Shown here one piece after another: positions 1-7,693 of a DNA stretch of 9,246 nt. Source of the stretch: an uncultured Verrucomicrobia subdivision 3 bacterium (GTDB taxonomy: Bacteria; Verrucomicrobiota; Verrucomicrobiae; Limisphaerales; UBA11358); contig CAIXPZ010000121.1 in the NCBI GenBank assembly GCA_903921455.1, positions 1 to 9,246 on the forward strand, given 5' to 3'. The notes below the pieces were generated by a model, which saw only the letters and a program-made list of their open reading frames with translations, was not told where the DNA came from and did not search any database. Position 1 is the stretch's first letter; each line of letters opens with the position of its first letter. The translations under genes and the position numbers were made by a program.

Positions 1-73
1 AAGCAAACGACAGAAATTCATGGTCCCGTCAATTTAAGGAAGCGGCGGGGATTTTTCAACTACGGATGAACCA

Positions 74-145
74 TTTTCAATTTTCAATTGCCAATTGCCA
101 ATTTCAAGCAAAGCCAGTTTTCAGTTTCAAGTTTTCAGTTTTCAG
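74..145. repeat. Heptanucleotide tracts (TTTTCAA/TTGCCAA and TTTTCAG)
   Basis: Two consecutive heptamer tracts. From 74 to 108 the units read TTTTCAA twice, TTGCCAA twice, then TTTCAAG, with no phase break. From 118 to 145 they read TTTTCAG, TTTCAAG, TTTTCAG, TTTTCAG. The strict 7-base register is visible by eye. The same families return at 2056-2076, 7375-7409 and 8354-8432. I see no gene here: the short ORFs crossing this stretch encode only repeat-derived peptide. Confidence 0.9.
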
Positions 146-186
146 TATTTCAGCGTTTCCGTAGCCATCCGCCAATCCCCGCCCTG

Positions 187-288
187 CCAAAGCGCCGGAG
201 GGCCGGCGCACTCCAAGACGCTAGCGCGCGGTTCGCACTACATTGGTTTTTCAACGCGTCCATCCGTGTCCATCCGTGTCCATCCGTG
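187..288 (+). repeat. Palindromic element copy 1 followed by three TCCATCCGTG decamers
   Basis: The ~49-bp element (187-235) begins CCAAAGCG and contains the hairpin CGCCGG-AGGG-CCGGCG. It continues CACTCCAAGACGCTAGC and ends GCGCGGTTCG. A short AT-rich link ending TCAACGCG leads to three perfect tandem decamers TCCATCCGTG at 259-288. Eight more copies of the element lie in the window, all in this orientation. The rest of 1-331 is AT-rich repeat debris with no supportable gene. Confidence 0.85.
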
Positions 289-331
289 GTTTCATTTGCC
301 TGCTATCTGCCCACCGCCTAACGTCCGTTTC

Positions 332-1999
<1,668 letters not shown>

Positions 2000-2179
2000 T
2001 CCCGGCAAGCCTGCCGGAAAGCGGGCGAAGGCTCAAACAAATTTCCAGCCACGCATTTTCAATTTTCAATTGCCAATTTGATTTTTAACGCAAGGGCGCA
2101 AAGGGATGAAGACGCAAAGGGGAAACTTAGCAGATGGGAGATGGGCGGGAGGAAGGTAGTTGATAGCGAATAGTTGATG

Positions 2180-2281
2180 GTTGATGGATAAAGCAGAAAC
2201 AAAAACTGTGGCCAGGAGATAGAACGTAGGCGGTGCCGGCTGGGAGCGGATAGCTCGCGGCACCGCCGGGCGAACGCGGTG
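2180..2281 (+). repeat. ~100-bp element with nested hairpin, copy 1
   Basis: A second copy lies at 5772-5871. The copies share GTTGATGGA, AAAGC, GAAACAAA, CCAGGAGATAGAACG and a structured core, then GGGCGAACG. In this copy the outer stem GGCGGTGCCG (2229-2238) pairs perfectly with CGGCACCGCC (2258-2267). An inner stem GAGC/GCTC (2244-2247, 2253-2256) closes a GGATA loop. It could be a structured RNA, a protein-binding site or a mobile palindrome; the sequence does not decide. Confidence 0.65.
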
Positions 2282-2400
2282 GCGGTATTTCCGATTGCCG
2301 ATTGCCGATTGCCGATTTGGAAATCATTCAACCACGGATGGGCACGGATTAACACGGATTACTCATTTCCAATTTCAACCTGAAAACCGCCGGGAGGATT

Positions 2401-2495
2401 AACCGCGAAATACTCGAAATACGCGAAAGCAGCAGAGAACAATGGGAAGCATCAGCGCCAAAACTTTTTTCGCGTATTTGGCGTAGTTCGCGGTT
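2401..2495. repeat. Long inverted repeat of CGCGAAATA nonamers
   Basis: The left arm (2401-2428) begins AACCGCGAAATACTCG and continues in 9-base steps. The right arm (2468-2495) is its reverse complement with three mismatches, ending TTCGCGGTT. About 40 bases separate the arms. A cleaner copy lies at 8444-8543. Left arms alone recur near 5911 and 6348, and a right arm alone near 7653. Confidence 0.75.
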
Positions 2496-2700
2496 TCAAC
2501 TGCTTTTGTTTGGGGGCGCAGCGCCTTTATCCGTGTCCATCCGTGTCCATCCGTGGTTAAACGAAACAGCCCTCCGCCTGAAGGCGGAACTCCGAACGAA
2601 GATGCCGTCGTGGTAAATCCGAACGCGATCGTTAGCCAGCGGCGGCGGGCAGAGGACGGCCCGCCCTACCTGTCCGAAACGTCCTCCCTCACCCCTCCCC

Positions 2701-2772
2701 ACCGGGAGACATGTCGCCCGGTTTCAACGCGCCGGAGGGCCGGCGCACTCCACGACGCTAGCGCGCGGTTCG
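2701..2772 (+). repeat. Imperfect ACATGT palindrome plus palindromic element copy 2
   Basis: 2701-2722 is the ACATGT-centred palindrome with one mismatched pair (A2707 against G2716). It runs directly into copy 2 of the dispersed element (2726-2772), which carries the CGCCGG-AGGG-CCGGCG hairpin and ends GCGCGGTTCG. Confidence 0.75.
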
Positions 2773-2983
2773 GGAGCTAAACGGTTTCGCGGCGGGCGGC
2801 ATGGTTTCCAAATTTGCGAGGCGGTCGGGGCGTCCGCTAACCCCCACCGGGAGACATGTCTCCCGGTTCCAAAGCGCGGACATGTCCGCGCACTCCAAAA
2901 ACGCTAGCGCGCGGTTCGGGAGCCAGACGGGTTCGCGGCGGCGGATGGTTTCCAAACTTGCGAGGCGGTCGGGGCGTCCGCTA
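2755..2983. repeat. Tandem duplication with ~146-bp period
   Basis: 2755-2840 and 2901-2983 are near-identical. Both start ACGCTAGCGCGCGGTTCGGG, pass through ATGGTTTCCAAA, and end GAGGCGGTCGGGGCGTCCGC. They differ by a few substitutions and a 3-base indel. Between them lie the two ACATGT palindromes (2846-2867 and 2874-2891). The second copy ends about 10 bases before the start codon at 2994, so it probably supplies upstream signals of that gene. Confidence 0.8.
2846..2918 (+). repeat. Perfect 22-bp palindrome and palindromic element copy 3 (ACATGT core)
   Basis: 2846-2867 is a perfect 22-bp palindrome with core GGGAGACATGTCTCCC. Element copy 3 (2869-2918) follows immediately, but its usual AGGG-loop hairpin is replaced by the perfect 18-bp palindrome GCGCGGACATGTCCGCGC (2874-2891). 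The flanks CCAAAGCG and CACTCCA are unchanged. Both palindromes recur together at 8986-9031. Confidence 0.85.
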
Positions 2984-2987
2984 CCCT
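2958..2987 (+). promoter_or_regulatory. Weak candidate promoter for the membrane/SpeE-like gene
   Basis: TTGCGA (2958-2963), an 18-base spacer, TACCCT (2982-2987), then six bases to the ATG at 2994. The match to the sigma-70 consensus is poor (4/6 and 3/6). The hexamers sit in duplicated repeat DNA, and the upstream copy carries TTGCGA and TAACCC at the same spacing. No Shine-Dalgarno is visible before 2994. This is speculative. Confidence 0.2.
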
Positions 2988-2993
2988 GCGGCG

Positions 2994-5720
2994 ATGCAAT
3001 CCAAACATCGGGCCGGGCTGGTGCTGGCGCTGTTCTTCGGCTCCGGCGCGACGGCGTTGATCTACGAGGTGGTGTGGTCCAAATGCCTGGCGCAGATGTT
3101 CGGGAGCACGATCTACGCGCAGACGGTGGTGCTGGCGGTGTTCATGGGCGGGCTGGCCCTGGGCAACAAACTCTTCGGCAACTGGGCGGACGGGCGGCGC
3201 CAGCCGGTCAAAGCCTATGGCTTGTTGGAAATTTTCATCGGGATCTATGCCCTGCTCTTTCCCCTGCTCGACCGGGCGACGGACCGGGTCTTCATCGCGG
3301 CCGGCACGCCGATCGCCGAACACGCGGGCTGGCTGCTGGCGCTGAAAGGCACCCTGAGCGTGGCGCTGCTGCTGCTGCCGACGGTGCTGATGGGCGGCAC
3401 CCTGCCCCTGCTGGCGGCCTGGCTGCAGCAAGGCTCCGACGACGCCGGCCAGCGGACGGCCCGGTTCTACTCGGTAAACAGCCTGGGCGCGGTGACGGGC
3501 GCGCTGCTGGCCGGGTTCTGGCTGGTGCAACAGTATGGCATCCTGGCCACGCTCCAGCTCACGGCCACGGCCAACATTCTCATCGGCCTGACGGCCATCG
3601 GCCTCGTGCGCTGGAGCGGGCCAAAATCGGCCACCCCGGCGGCCGCGCCGGCGGCGAGCCGGAGCGAAACGACGGACGCGGCCACGCGGGCCGGCTGGCG
3701 CCGGGCGGGCCTGATCGTGGCGCTGACGGGCGGCATCTCGATGGGGCTGGAACTGCTGGCCTCGCGCTCGCTGGCGCTGATCTTCGGGTCGTCGCTGCAA
3801 TCGTTCGCCATCGTGCTGATGGCTTTCATCCTGGGCATCGGGCTGGGCAGCGCGGCGATCGCCTCGCCGGGGCGGAACCGCCGGGCCGGCGAAAAAACCG
3901 TGGCGGGGCTGCTCCTCGCGGCGGCGGCCTGGGTGACGCTGCTGGTGTTCAACCTGGAACACTGGGTGGACGGCTACCGGATGCTCCGGACGGGACTGGG
4001 GCGGACGGAGATGGGCTATCTATATCAATTGATTTTCTCCACCGGCATCGCGCTGGTGATCCTGGGGGTGCCGGCGGCGCTGATCGGCGCGGTGCTGCCG
4101 CTGATGATCCGCACGGTGGCCGCGACCGGCGACGCGCTGGGGGCGCGCGTGGGGGCGCTGCTCACCTGGAACACGCTGGGCGCGGTGGCGGGCACGCTGG
4201 TGACGGGCTTCGGGCTGATGCCCTTTCTCGGCTTACGGAATGCGTTCGGGGTGCTGGCGCTGGGGCTGGCGCTGCTGGCGCTGGCGGTCGCGTGCCGGCA
4301 GCGGTGGTGGGCGGGGCTGGGCCTGACCCTGGCCGGAGCCGGATTTGCGGTCAGCCTGCTGGCGACCAGCGACGCGGGCTGGCAGCACGTGATGAGCTCC
4401 GGAATCTTCCGGGTCTGGGAAACCAAGTTTGACCCGCGCCTGATGCCCATCCGCAAAGAGCACATCAAGGTCCGTTTCTATGAGGACGCGCCGGACGCCA
4501 CGGTGTCGGTGGAAGAAATCGACGGCATCATCGCCCAAGCCAGCATCGGCTTGCGGATCAACGGCAAGCCGGATGCGGGCACGGGGCTGGATCTCAGCAC
4601 GCAATTTTTACTGGCGAACCTGCCGATGCTGGCGAAACCGGAGGCGAAGGATGTGTTTGTGCTGGGCATGGGCTCGGGCATCACGGCGGGCGCGGTGCTG
4701 GCGTATCCGGTCAACCGGGTGGTGGTGGCGGAGAATTGCGAGCCGGTGATCCGGGCCGCCCGGCTCTTCGGCGGCTGGAACCGGCAGGTGGTGGACAACC
4801 CGCGCGTGCGGGTGGAGACGGAAGACGCCCGCACGGTGCTCAAGCTACATCCGCAGCTTTATGATGTGATCATCACCGAGCCCTCGAACCCGTGGACGGT
4901 GGGCGTGGGCAGCGTGTTCAGCCGGGAATTCTACGAAATCGCCGCCGGCCGGCTCAAACCCGGCGGCATCCTCTGCCAGTGGTTTCACGTCTATGAAATG
5001 AACGACGACATCCTGAAGCTGGTGTTCCGCACCTTGAGCTCGGTCTTTCCCTACATGGAAATCTGGGACACGCGCAACGGCGACATCGTGATGCTGGGCT
5101 CACTCCAACCGTGGCCGACCGGGCCGGAGGTGTTCCGGCGGGGCTTTGCCATTGATCGGGTGCGGACGGACATGGCGATGATCAACCTCAATTCCCCCGA
5201 AGCGCTGCTGGCGCGGCAGGTGGCGTCGCAGCGCACGGGCTTCGCCATCGCGGGCCCCGGGCCGATCCAGAGCGACTGGTTTCCGGTGCTGGAATACGCG
5301 GCGCCGAAGGCGTTCTTCATGAACGAAGGCACCCGGATGCTCGACCGGTATGACGAGCGGACGCGGCAGCAGCGGCTGGCTCCGCCGGAAAAGAACGCGG
5401 TGCTCCAGGCGCTGCCGCTCAGCGAGGCGCAGTATGTGTTCAGCGATTTCTCGACCATCAACGGCGAACTCTACGGCTGCCTGATGGGCTACGCCACCAG
5501 CGCGACCGTGCCGTGCGTGTTCCCGACGCCGGCCCCGGCGCCGGCCCCGGCCAACGATGGAAGCGCGACGGCCCTGGCCGAACAGGCCCTGCAGGCGGGC
5601 AACCTGGCGCAGGCCGGGCTGATGATCGGCCAGGCCTTGCAGCAAAACCCCCACGATGTCCAGGCCGCCTATGTGGCGCGGGTGATCGAGCGGGCGGGAG
5701 CGGGGGGCGGGGGGAAATAG
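2994..5720 (+). CDS. Polytopic membrane protein fused to a spermidine-synthase-like SAM-binding domain
   Basis: The protein has 908 residues. Residues 1-460 contain about 12-14 hydrophobic segments in two blocks separated by an Ala/Pro/Ser-rich loop (about 207-232), as in the fused MFS/spermidine synthase family. Residues about 490-790 form a spermidine-synthase-like Rossmann domain: INGKPDAGTGLD (522-533), the SAM glycine loop VLGMGSG (556-562), acidic E580 at the second strand, D611, then ITEPSNPW (627-634) and SREFYEIA. Classical aminopropyltransferases have a catalytic Asp where this protein has E629, so polyamine synthesis should not be assumed. After a Pro/Ala linker (845-853) the tail (about 857-900) resembles one TPR repeat. 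I chose the ATG at 2994. The frame stays open to an ATG at 2856, but those 46 codons are translated repeat DNA. It appears monocistronic, and CAGATGG heptamers start on the base after its TAG. Confidence 0.88.
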   Translation: MQSKHRAGLVLALFFGSGATALIYEVVWSKCLAQMFGSTIYAQTVVLAVFMGGLALGNKLFGNWADGRRQPVKAYGLLEIFIGIYALLFPLLDRATDRVFIAAGTPIAEHAGWLLALKGTLSVALLLLPTVLMGGTLPLLAAWLQQGSDDAGQRTARFYSVNSLGAVTGALLAGFWLVQQYGILATLQLTATANILIGLTAIGLVRWSGPKSATPAAAPAASRSETTDAATRAGWRRAGLIVALTGGISMGLELLASRSLALIFGSSLQSFAIVLMAFILGIGLGSAAIASPGRNRRAGEKTVAGLLLAAAAWVTLLVFNLEHWVDGYRMLRTGLGRTEMGYLYQLIFSTGIALVILGVPAALIGAVLPLMIRTVAATGDALGARVGALLTWNTLGAVAGTLVTGFGLMPFLGLRNAFGVLALGLALLALAVACRQRWWAGLGLTLAGAGFAVSLLATSDAGWQHVMSSGIFRVWETKFDPRLMPIRKEHIKVRFYEDAPDATVSVEEIDGIIAQASIGLRINGKPDAGTGLDLSTQFLLANLPMLAKPEAKDVFVLGMGSGITAGAVLAYPVNRVVVAENCEPVIRAARLFGGWNRQVVDNPRVRVETEDARTVLKLHPQLYDVIITEPSNPWTVGVGSVFSREFYEIAAGRLKPGGILCQWFHVYEMNDDILKLVFRTLSSVFPYMEIWDTRNGDIVMLGSLQPWPTGPEVFRRGFAIDRVRTDMAMINLNSPEALLARQVASQRTGFAIAGPGPIQSDWFPVLEYAAPKAFFMNEGTRMLDRYDERTRQQRLAPPEKNAVLQALPLSEAQYVFSDFSTINGELYGCLMGYATSATVPCVFPTPAPAPAPANDGSATALAEQALQAGNLAQAGLMIGQALQQNPHDVQAAYVARVIERAGAGGGGK

Positions 5721-5748
5721 CAGATGGGAGATGGCAGATGGGAGATGG
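5721..5748. repeat. Four CAGATGG/GAGATGG heptamers abutting a stop codon
   Basis: CAGATGG, GAGATGG, CAGATGG, GAGATGG run without a phase break from the base after the TAG at 5718-5720. The reverse-complement family (CCATCTG, CTATCTT) occurs at 6017-6044, 8701-8728, 8850-8884 and 9115-9135. Confidence 0.9.
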
Positions 5749-5771
5749 GGGGAGGAAGTTGATAGATGATA

Positions 5772-5871
5772 GTTGATGGACAAAGCGGAAACAAACGCTA
5801 CACCAGGAGATAGAACGAGGCGGTGCCGGCTGCGAGCCACTAGCTCACGGTGCCGCCGGGCGAACGTGGTG
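5772..5871 (+). repeat. ~100-bp element with nested hairpin, copy 2
   Basis: Homologous to 2180-2281. The outer stem is GGCGGTGCCG (5819-5828) with CGGTGCCGCC (5848-5857). Two pairs that are Watson-Crick in copy 1 become T-G and G-T, which pair as wobbles only in a + strand transcript. The inner GAGC/GCTC stem is unchanged while the loop changes from GGATA to CACTA. It lies about 100 bases after the membrane-protein stop and has no T-run, so it is not a typical intrinsic terminator. Confidence 0.65.
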
Positions 5872-6059
5872 CATTTTCAATTTCAACCTGAAAACCGTCG
5901 AGGGAGGGATTAACCGCGAAATACAGGGAAATACGCGAAAGCAGCAGGGAACAAAGGGAAGCCACGGCGAATTTACGATTCATGATACACGATTCAACGC
6001 TTTGCTCTGTCCCACGCCATCTGCCAACTTCCATCTGCTATCTTCCACTCCCCGCCCGG

Positions 6060-6126
6060 CCAAAGCGCCGGAGGGCCGGCGGCCGAACCCCGGCTTGGCA
6101 ACTCCACGACGCTATCGCGCGGTTCG
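6060..6126 (+). repeat. Palindromic element copy 4, extended variant
   Basis: Starts CCAAAGCG with the CGCCGG-AGGG-CCGGCG hairpin, then carries about 18 extra bases including GCCGAACCCCGGCTTGGC, which can form a second small stem (GCCGA with TTGGC, one wobble). It rejoins the common sequence at ACTCCACGACGCTATCG and ends GGTTCG. The same long form occurs at 7505-7571. Confidence 0.8.
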
Positions 6127-6520
6127 CACGTCATTGGTTTTTCATCCGTGTCCATCCGGGTTTATCCGTGGTTGTTTTTCGGCCACAGATGCACACAGAT
6201 GAAACATAGATCGGCGAATTTGCGATTTACGATTGGCGATTTTAAACCAAGGCAGAAGGAAGAAGGCAGAATGCAGAAAACCGGCGGGGGCCTTAACCAC
6301 GGATGACTCATTTTCAATTTCAAACTGAAAACCGCTGAGGGGGAATTAACCGCGAAATACTCGAAATACGCGAAAGCAGCTGGGAACAATGGGAAGCCTC
6401 GGCAAATTTACGATTGGCGATTCACGATTCAACGCTTTGCTCTTTCCCACGCCATCTCCAATCTGCTTATCTGCTATCACCCAGCCCACCACCTGCTGCC
6501 GCCGGAAATGGCATCGAAGA

Positions 6521-6549
6521 TTGACCGGCGACCGGTTCAGCCTTAGAGT
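6521..6549 (+). promoter_or_regulatory. Candidate promoter ahead of the small ORF at 6556
   Basis: TTGACC (6521-6526), a 17-base spacer, TAGAGT (6544-6549), then six bases to the ATG at 6556. Hexamer matches to consensus are 5/6 and 4/6. If used, transcription would begin at or next to the start codon. The TAGAG could instead act as a weak ribosome-binding site. Confidence 0.3.
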
Positions 6550-6555
6550 TTTTTC

Positions 6556-6804
6556 ATGGCAACGGCCACATCGGTTCAAAAGAATTTGCAGGCGGCGATG
6601 CGCGAAGCCTTGCGCATCCAGGACCGTTTTGTGCCGGAACCCCTATTTGCCAAGACCGGCCGCGGCTATCTCAAAAGCGAAGGCGTCGCCACCCGGCAAC
6701 GGATCAAAGCCAGCTTACCGGATCGCAATGCCGCTTGCCATGTAGCTACAACAGGGCTACATTCGGGACATGAGCAAAACCGCCACCATTCGCACCCGCA
6801 TTGA
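6556..6804 (+). CDS. Unrecognised small ORF upstream of the DinJ/YafQ module, possibly a gene remnant
   Basis: An 82-residue ORF. Residues 1-60 have codon use like a real gene (G/C-rich third positions, varied amino acids, an amphipathic start TSVQKNLQAAMREALRIQ). The last ~22 residues (ATTGLHSGHEQNRHHSHPH) come from reading through the putative antitoxin operator and 35 bases into the antitoxin gene in another frame, so the natural C-terminus is doubtful. I recognise no family. It may be a truncated gene whose 3' part was lost when the toxin-antitoxin module arrived, or a small accessory protein of that module. The start follows TAGAG by seven bases. Confidence 0.35.
   Translation: MATATSVQKNLQAAMREALRIQDRFVPEPLFAKTGRGYLKSEGVATRQRIKASLPDRNAACHVATTGLHSGHEQNRHHSHPH
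6735..6763 (+). promoter_or_regulatory. Candidate promoter and operator of the DinJ/YafQ-like operon
   Basis: TTGCCA (6735-6740) and TACATT (6758-6763) are spaced by 17 bases, matching 5/6 and 4/6 of the sigma-70 hexamers. An inverted repeat ATGTAGC (6740-6746) / GCTACAT (6756-6762) fills the spacer and overlaps the -10 box. The left half lies in the perfect palindrome TGTAGCTACA (6741-6750). Ribbon-helix-helix antitoxins of this family, often with their toxin, repress their own promoters at such sites, so autoregulation is likely. Confidence 0.5.
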
Positions 6805-7030
6805 ACCCAGTCTCAAGACTGAGGTGGAGGATATCCTGGCGCAATTAGGGCTGACGGCTTCCGAAACCGTGCATTTGCTTTATCGGCAGATCCAGCTGCA
6901 ACGGGGCCTGCCTTTTGAGGTGCGGATTCCCAACGCGACCACCGCCCGCACCCTCATGGACAGCAAGGCGGGCAAGCACGTGAAACGGTTTGGCAGCAAA
7001 AAGGAACTCTACGCTGATCTGGGCCTGTGA
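6770..7030 (+). CDS. dinJ: RelB/DinJ-family antitoxin
   Basis: An 86-residue antitoxin. The N-terminus (ATIRTRIEPSLKTEVEDIL, residues 5-23) has the strand-then-helix pattern of a ribbon-helix-helix DNA-binding domain. The second helix spans about 30-45, and GLPFEVRIPNATT (46-58) is the hallmark of RelB/DinJ proteins. The charged C-terminus would wrap and neutralise the toxin. By family knowledge it represses its own operon and is degraded under stress to free the toxin. The start at 6770 is supported by the family N-terminus. No proper Shine-Dalgarno is present: GGGA sits only one base upstream. The stop overlaps the toxin start by 4 nt (GTGA), suggesting translational coupling. Confidence 0.88.
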   Translation: MSKTATIRTRIEPSLKTEVEDILAQLGLTASETVHLLYRQIQLQRGLPFEVRIPNATTARTLMDSKAGKHVKRFGSKKELYADLGL

Positions 7031-7302
7031 GAACGTTCAGCCGGACCAGTCAGTTTAAGAAGGACGTCAAGCTTGCCGGCAAGCGCGGTAAGGATCTGGC
7101 CAAGCTCAAGGCGGCGCTCGATTGGCTGATCGATGGCGAAGCGTTGCCGCCGGAATATAAGGATCATCCCTTGCGTGGTAATTTTGCGGGCAGCCGTGAC
7201 TGTCATCTCGAGCCAGACTGGCTGCTGATTTATACCCTCACCGAAAAAGGCGCGCATGTTTGCTTGGAACGCACGGGCTCGCACAGTGACTTGTTCCGCT
7301 GA
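7027..7302 (+). CDS. yafQ: YafQ-family ribosome-dependent mRNA interferase toxin
   Basis: A 91-residue RelE-superfamily toxin starting at GTG, overlapping the antitoxin stop by 4 nt. The core DHPLRGNFAGSRDCHLEPDW (residues 46-65) followed by LLIYTL is characteristic of YafQ. By alignment from memory with E. coli YafQ, the catalytic or structural residues H50, H63, D67, H87 and F91 correspond to H47, H60, D64, H86 and F90, so the enzyme looks intact. YafQ cleaves mRNA in the ribosomal A site. Without the partner antitoxin, expression should halt growth. The alternative label, a plain RelE/ParE-superfamily toxin, is less specific. The gene is complete and followed by a small GC-rich hairpin. 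Confidence 0.9.
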   Translation: MRTFSRTSQFKKDVKLAGKRGKDLAKLKAALDWLIDGEALPPEYKDHPLRGNFAGSRDCHLEPDWLLIYTLTEKGAHVCLERTGSHSDLFR

Positions 7303-7341
7303 CCTTGCGGCTTTGCCAGTCAGGGGTTCAATCAATCGTCC

Positions 7342-7365
7342 GGGTGCCCGCCGAGCGGGCAAACC
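7342..7365 (+). terminator. Hairpin 40 bp after the YafQ-like gene, possible terminator
   Basis: Perfect stem GCCCGC-CGA-GCGGGC extended outward by GGGT/ACCC with an AA bulge. Position and strength suit a terminator, but no T-run follows directly; the next T-rich bases (ATTTTC) start about 9 bases on. It may simply be a palindrome. Confidence 0.35.
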
Positions 7366-7693
7366 CACCAGGCATTTTCAATTGCCAATTTCCAATTGCC
7401 GATTTTCAACTGACCAGTCAGTCCGCAGATTTCACCGATTAACGCCGATTAGATTTTTCGTTTATCTGCGCCATCGGCGGATGCTCCCGCCCCCGTCCGC
7501 CCTGCCAAAGCGCCGGAGGGCCGGCGGCCGAACCTCGGCTTGGCAACTCCAAGACGCTATCGCGCGGTTCGGGAACCACTGATCAAAGCGGCAGCGGGCG
7601 GCGGCTCACAGAGCCGCGCTCCGGGGAAGCCTCTTCGCCCAAATTTTTTCAATTCGCGTATTTGGCGTGTTTCGCGGTTTCAACGGCTGGCCT
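7366..7693. other. Convergent intergenic region of repeats
   Basis: Between the two convergent toxin-antitoxin operons. It holds five phased heptamers (TTTTCAA, TTGCCAA, TTTCCAA, TTGCCGA, TTTTCAA at 7375-7409), a short low-complexity stretch, the extended palindromic element copy 5 (7505-7571), and a solitary nonamer right arm (about 7653-7679). I see no gene. Confidence 0.75.
7505..7571 (+). repeat. Palindromic element copy 5, extended variant
   Basis: Nearly identical to copy 4 at 6060-6126, including the extra segment (GAACCTCGGCTTGGC here). It ends GCGCGGTTCG. It is in the same orientation as all other copies although the flanking genes point toward it from both sides. Confidence 0.8.

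Larger units (their letters stand above)
2009..2993. other. Divergent intergenic region made of repeat modules
   Basis: Nearly 1 kb between two divergent genes with no supportable ORF. In order it holds TTTTCAA/TTGCCAA heptamers (2056-2076), a GCGCAAAGG-type stretch (about 2090-2122), CAGATGG heptamers (2131-2144), GTTGATA heptamers (2159-2186), a ~100-bp hairpin element (2180-2281), GATTGCC heptamers (2293-2313), CACGGATTAA-type decamers (2333-2362), a nonamer inverted repeat (2401-2495), ATCCGTGTCC decamers (2529-2558), a unique-looking stretch (about 2560-2690), and palindromic elements with a tandem duplication (2701-2983). Both flanking genes must draw their promoters from this DNA, but none is convincing on the lipoprotein side. 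Confidence 0.8.
5721..6555. other. Intergenic repeat mosaic without a supportable gene
   Basis: Contents in order: CAGATGG/GAGATGG heptamers (5721-5748), GTTGATA heptamers (5758-5778), hairpin element copy 2 (5772-5871), TTTCAATTTCAACC, a nonamer left arm (about 5911-5940), CCATCTG/CTATCTT heptamers (6017-6044), palindromic element copy 4 (6060-6126), ATCCGTG decamers (about 6151-6180), GATTGGCGATT-type units, a second nonamer left arm (about 6348-6375), more CCATCTC-type units, then unique-looking DNA from about 6480. Short ORFs here encode only repeat-derived peptides. Confidence 0.8.

Noticed and set aside
2229..2267. Intrinsic terminator at the nested hairpin
   Set aside because: No T-run follows on either strand, and it lies upstream of, not after, the nearby genes; the homologous copy at 5819 also lacks a T-run.
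2059..2355. Small minus-strand ORFs in the intergenic region
   Set aside because: They encode repeat peptides (IGNRQSAIGN, INYQLS-type) created by stop-free heptamers.
2904..3962. 352-residue - strand ORF
   Set aside because: Antisense shadow of the membrane-spanning half, with an Arg/Gln/Pro-rich composition and no recognisable domain.
2801..4432. 543-residue + strand ORF
   Set aside because: It is an out-of-frame reading of the membrane protein (Gly/Arg/Ala-rich), opened by repeat DNA at the 5' end.
2994..5720. Annotating the gene as bona fide spermidine synthase (speE)
   Set aside because: The catalytic Asp position is Glu and the domain is fused to a large membrane region, so the substrate cannot be inferred.
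6060..7571. Integron-like cassette array with attC sites around toxin-antitoxin modules
   Set aside because: The palindromes lack the paired core sites expected of attC, lie in one orientation also far from cassettes, and there is no integrase.
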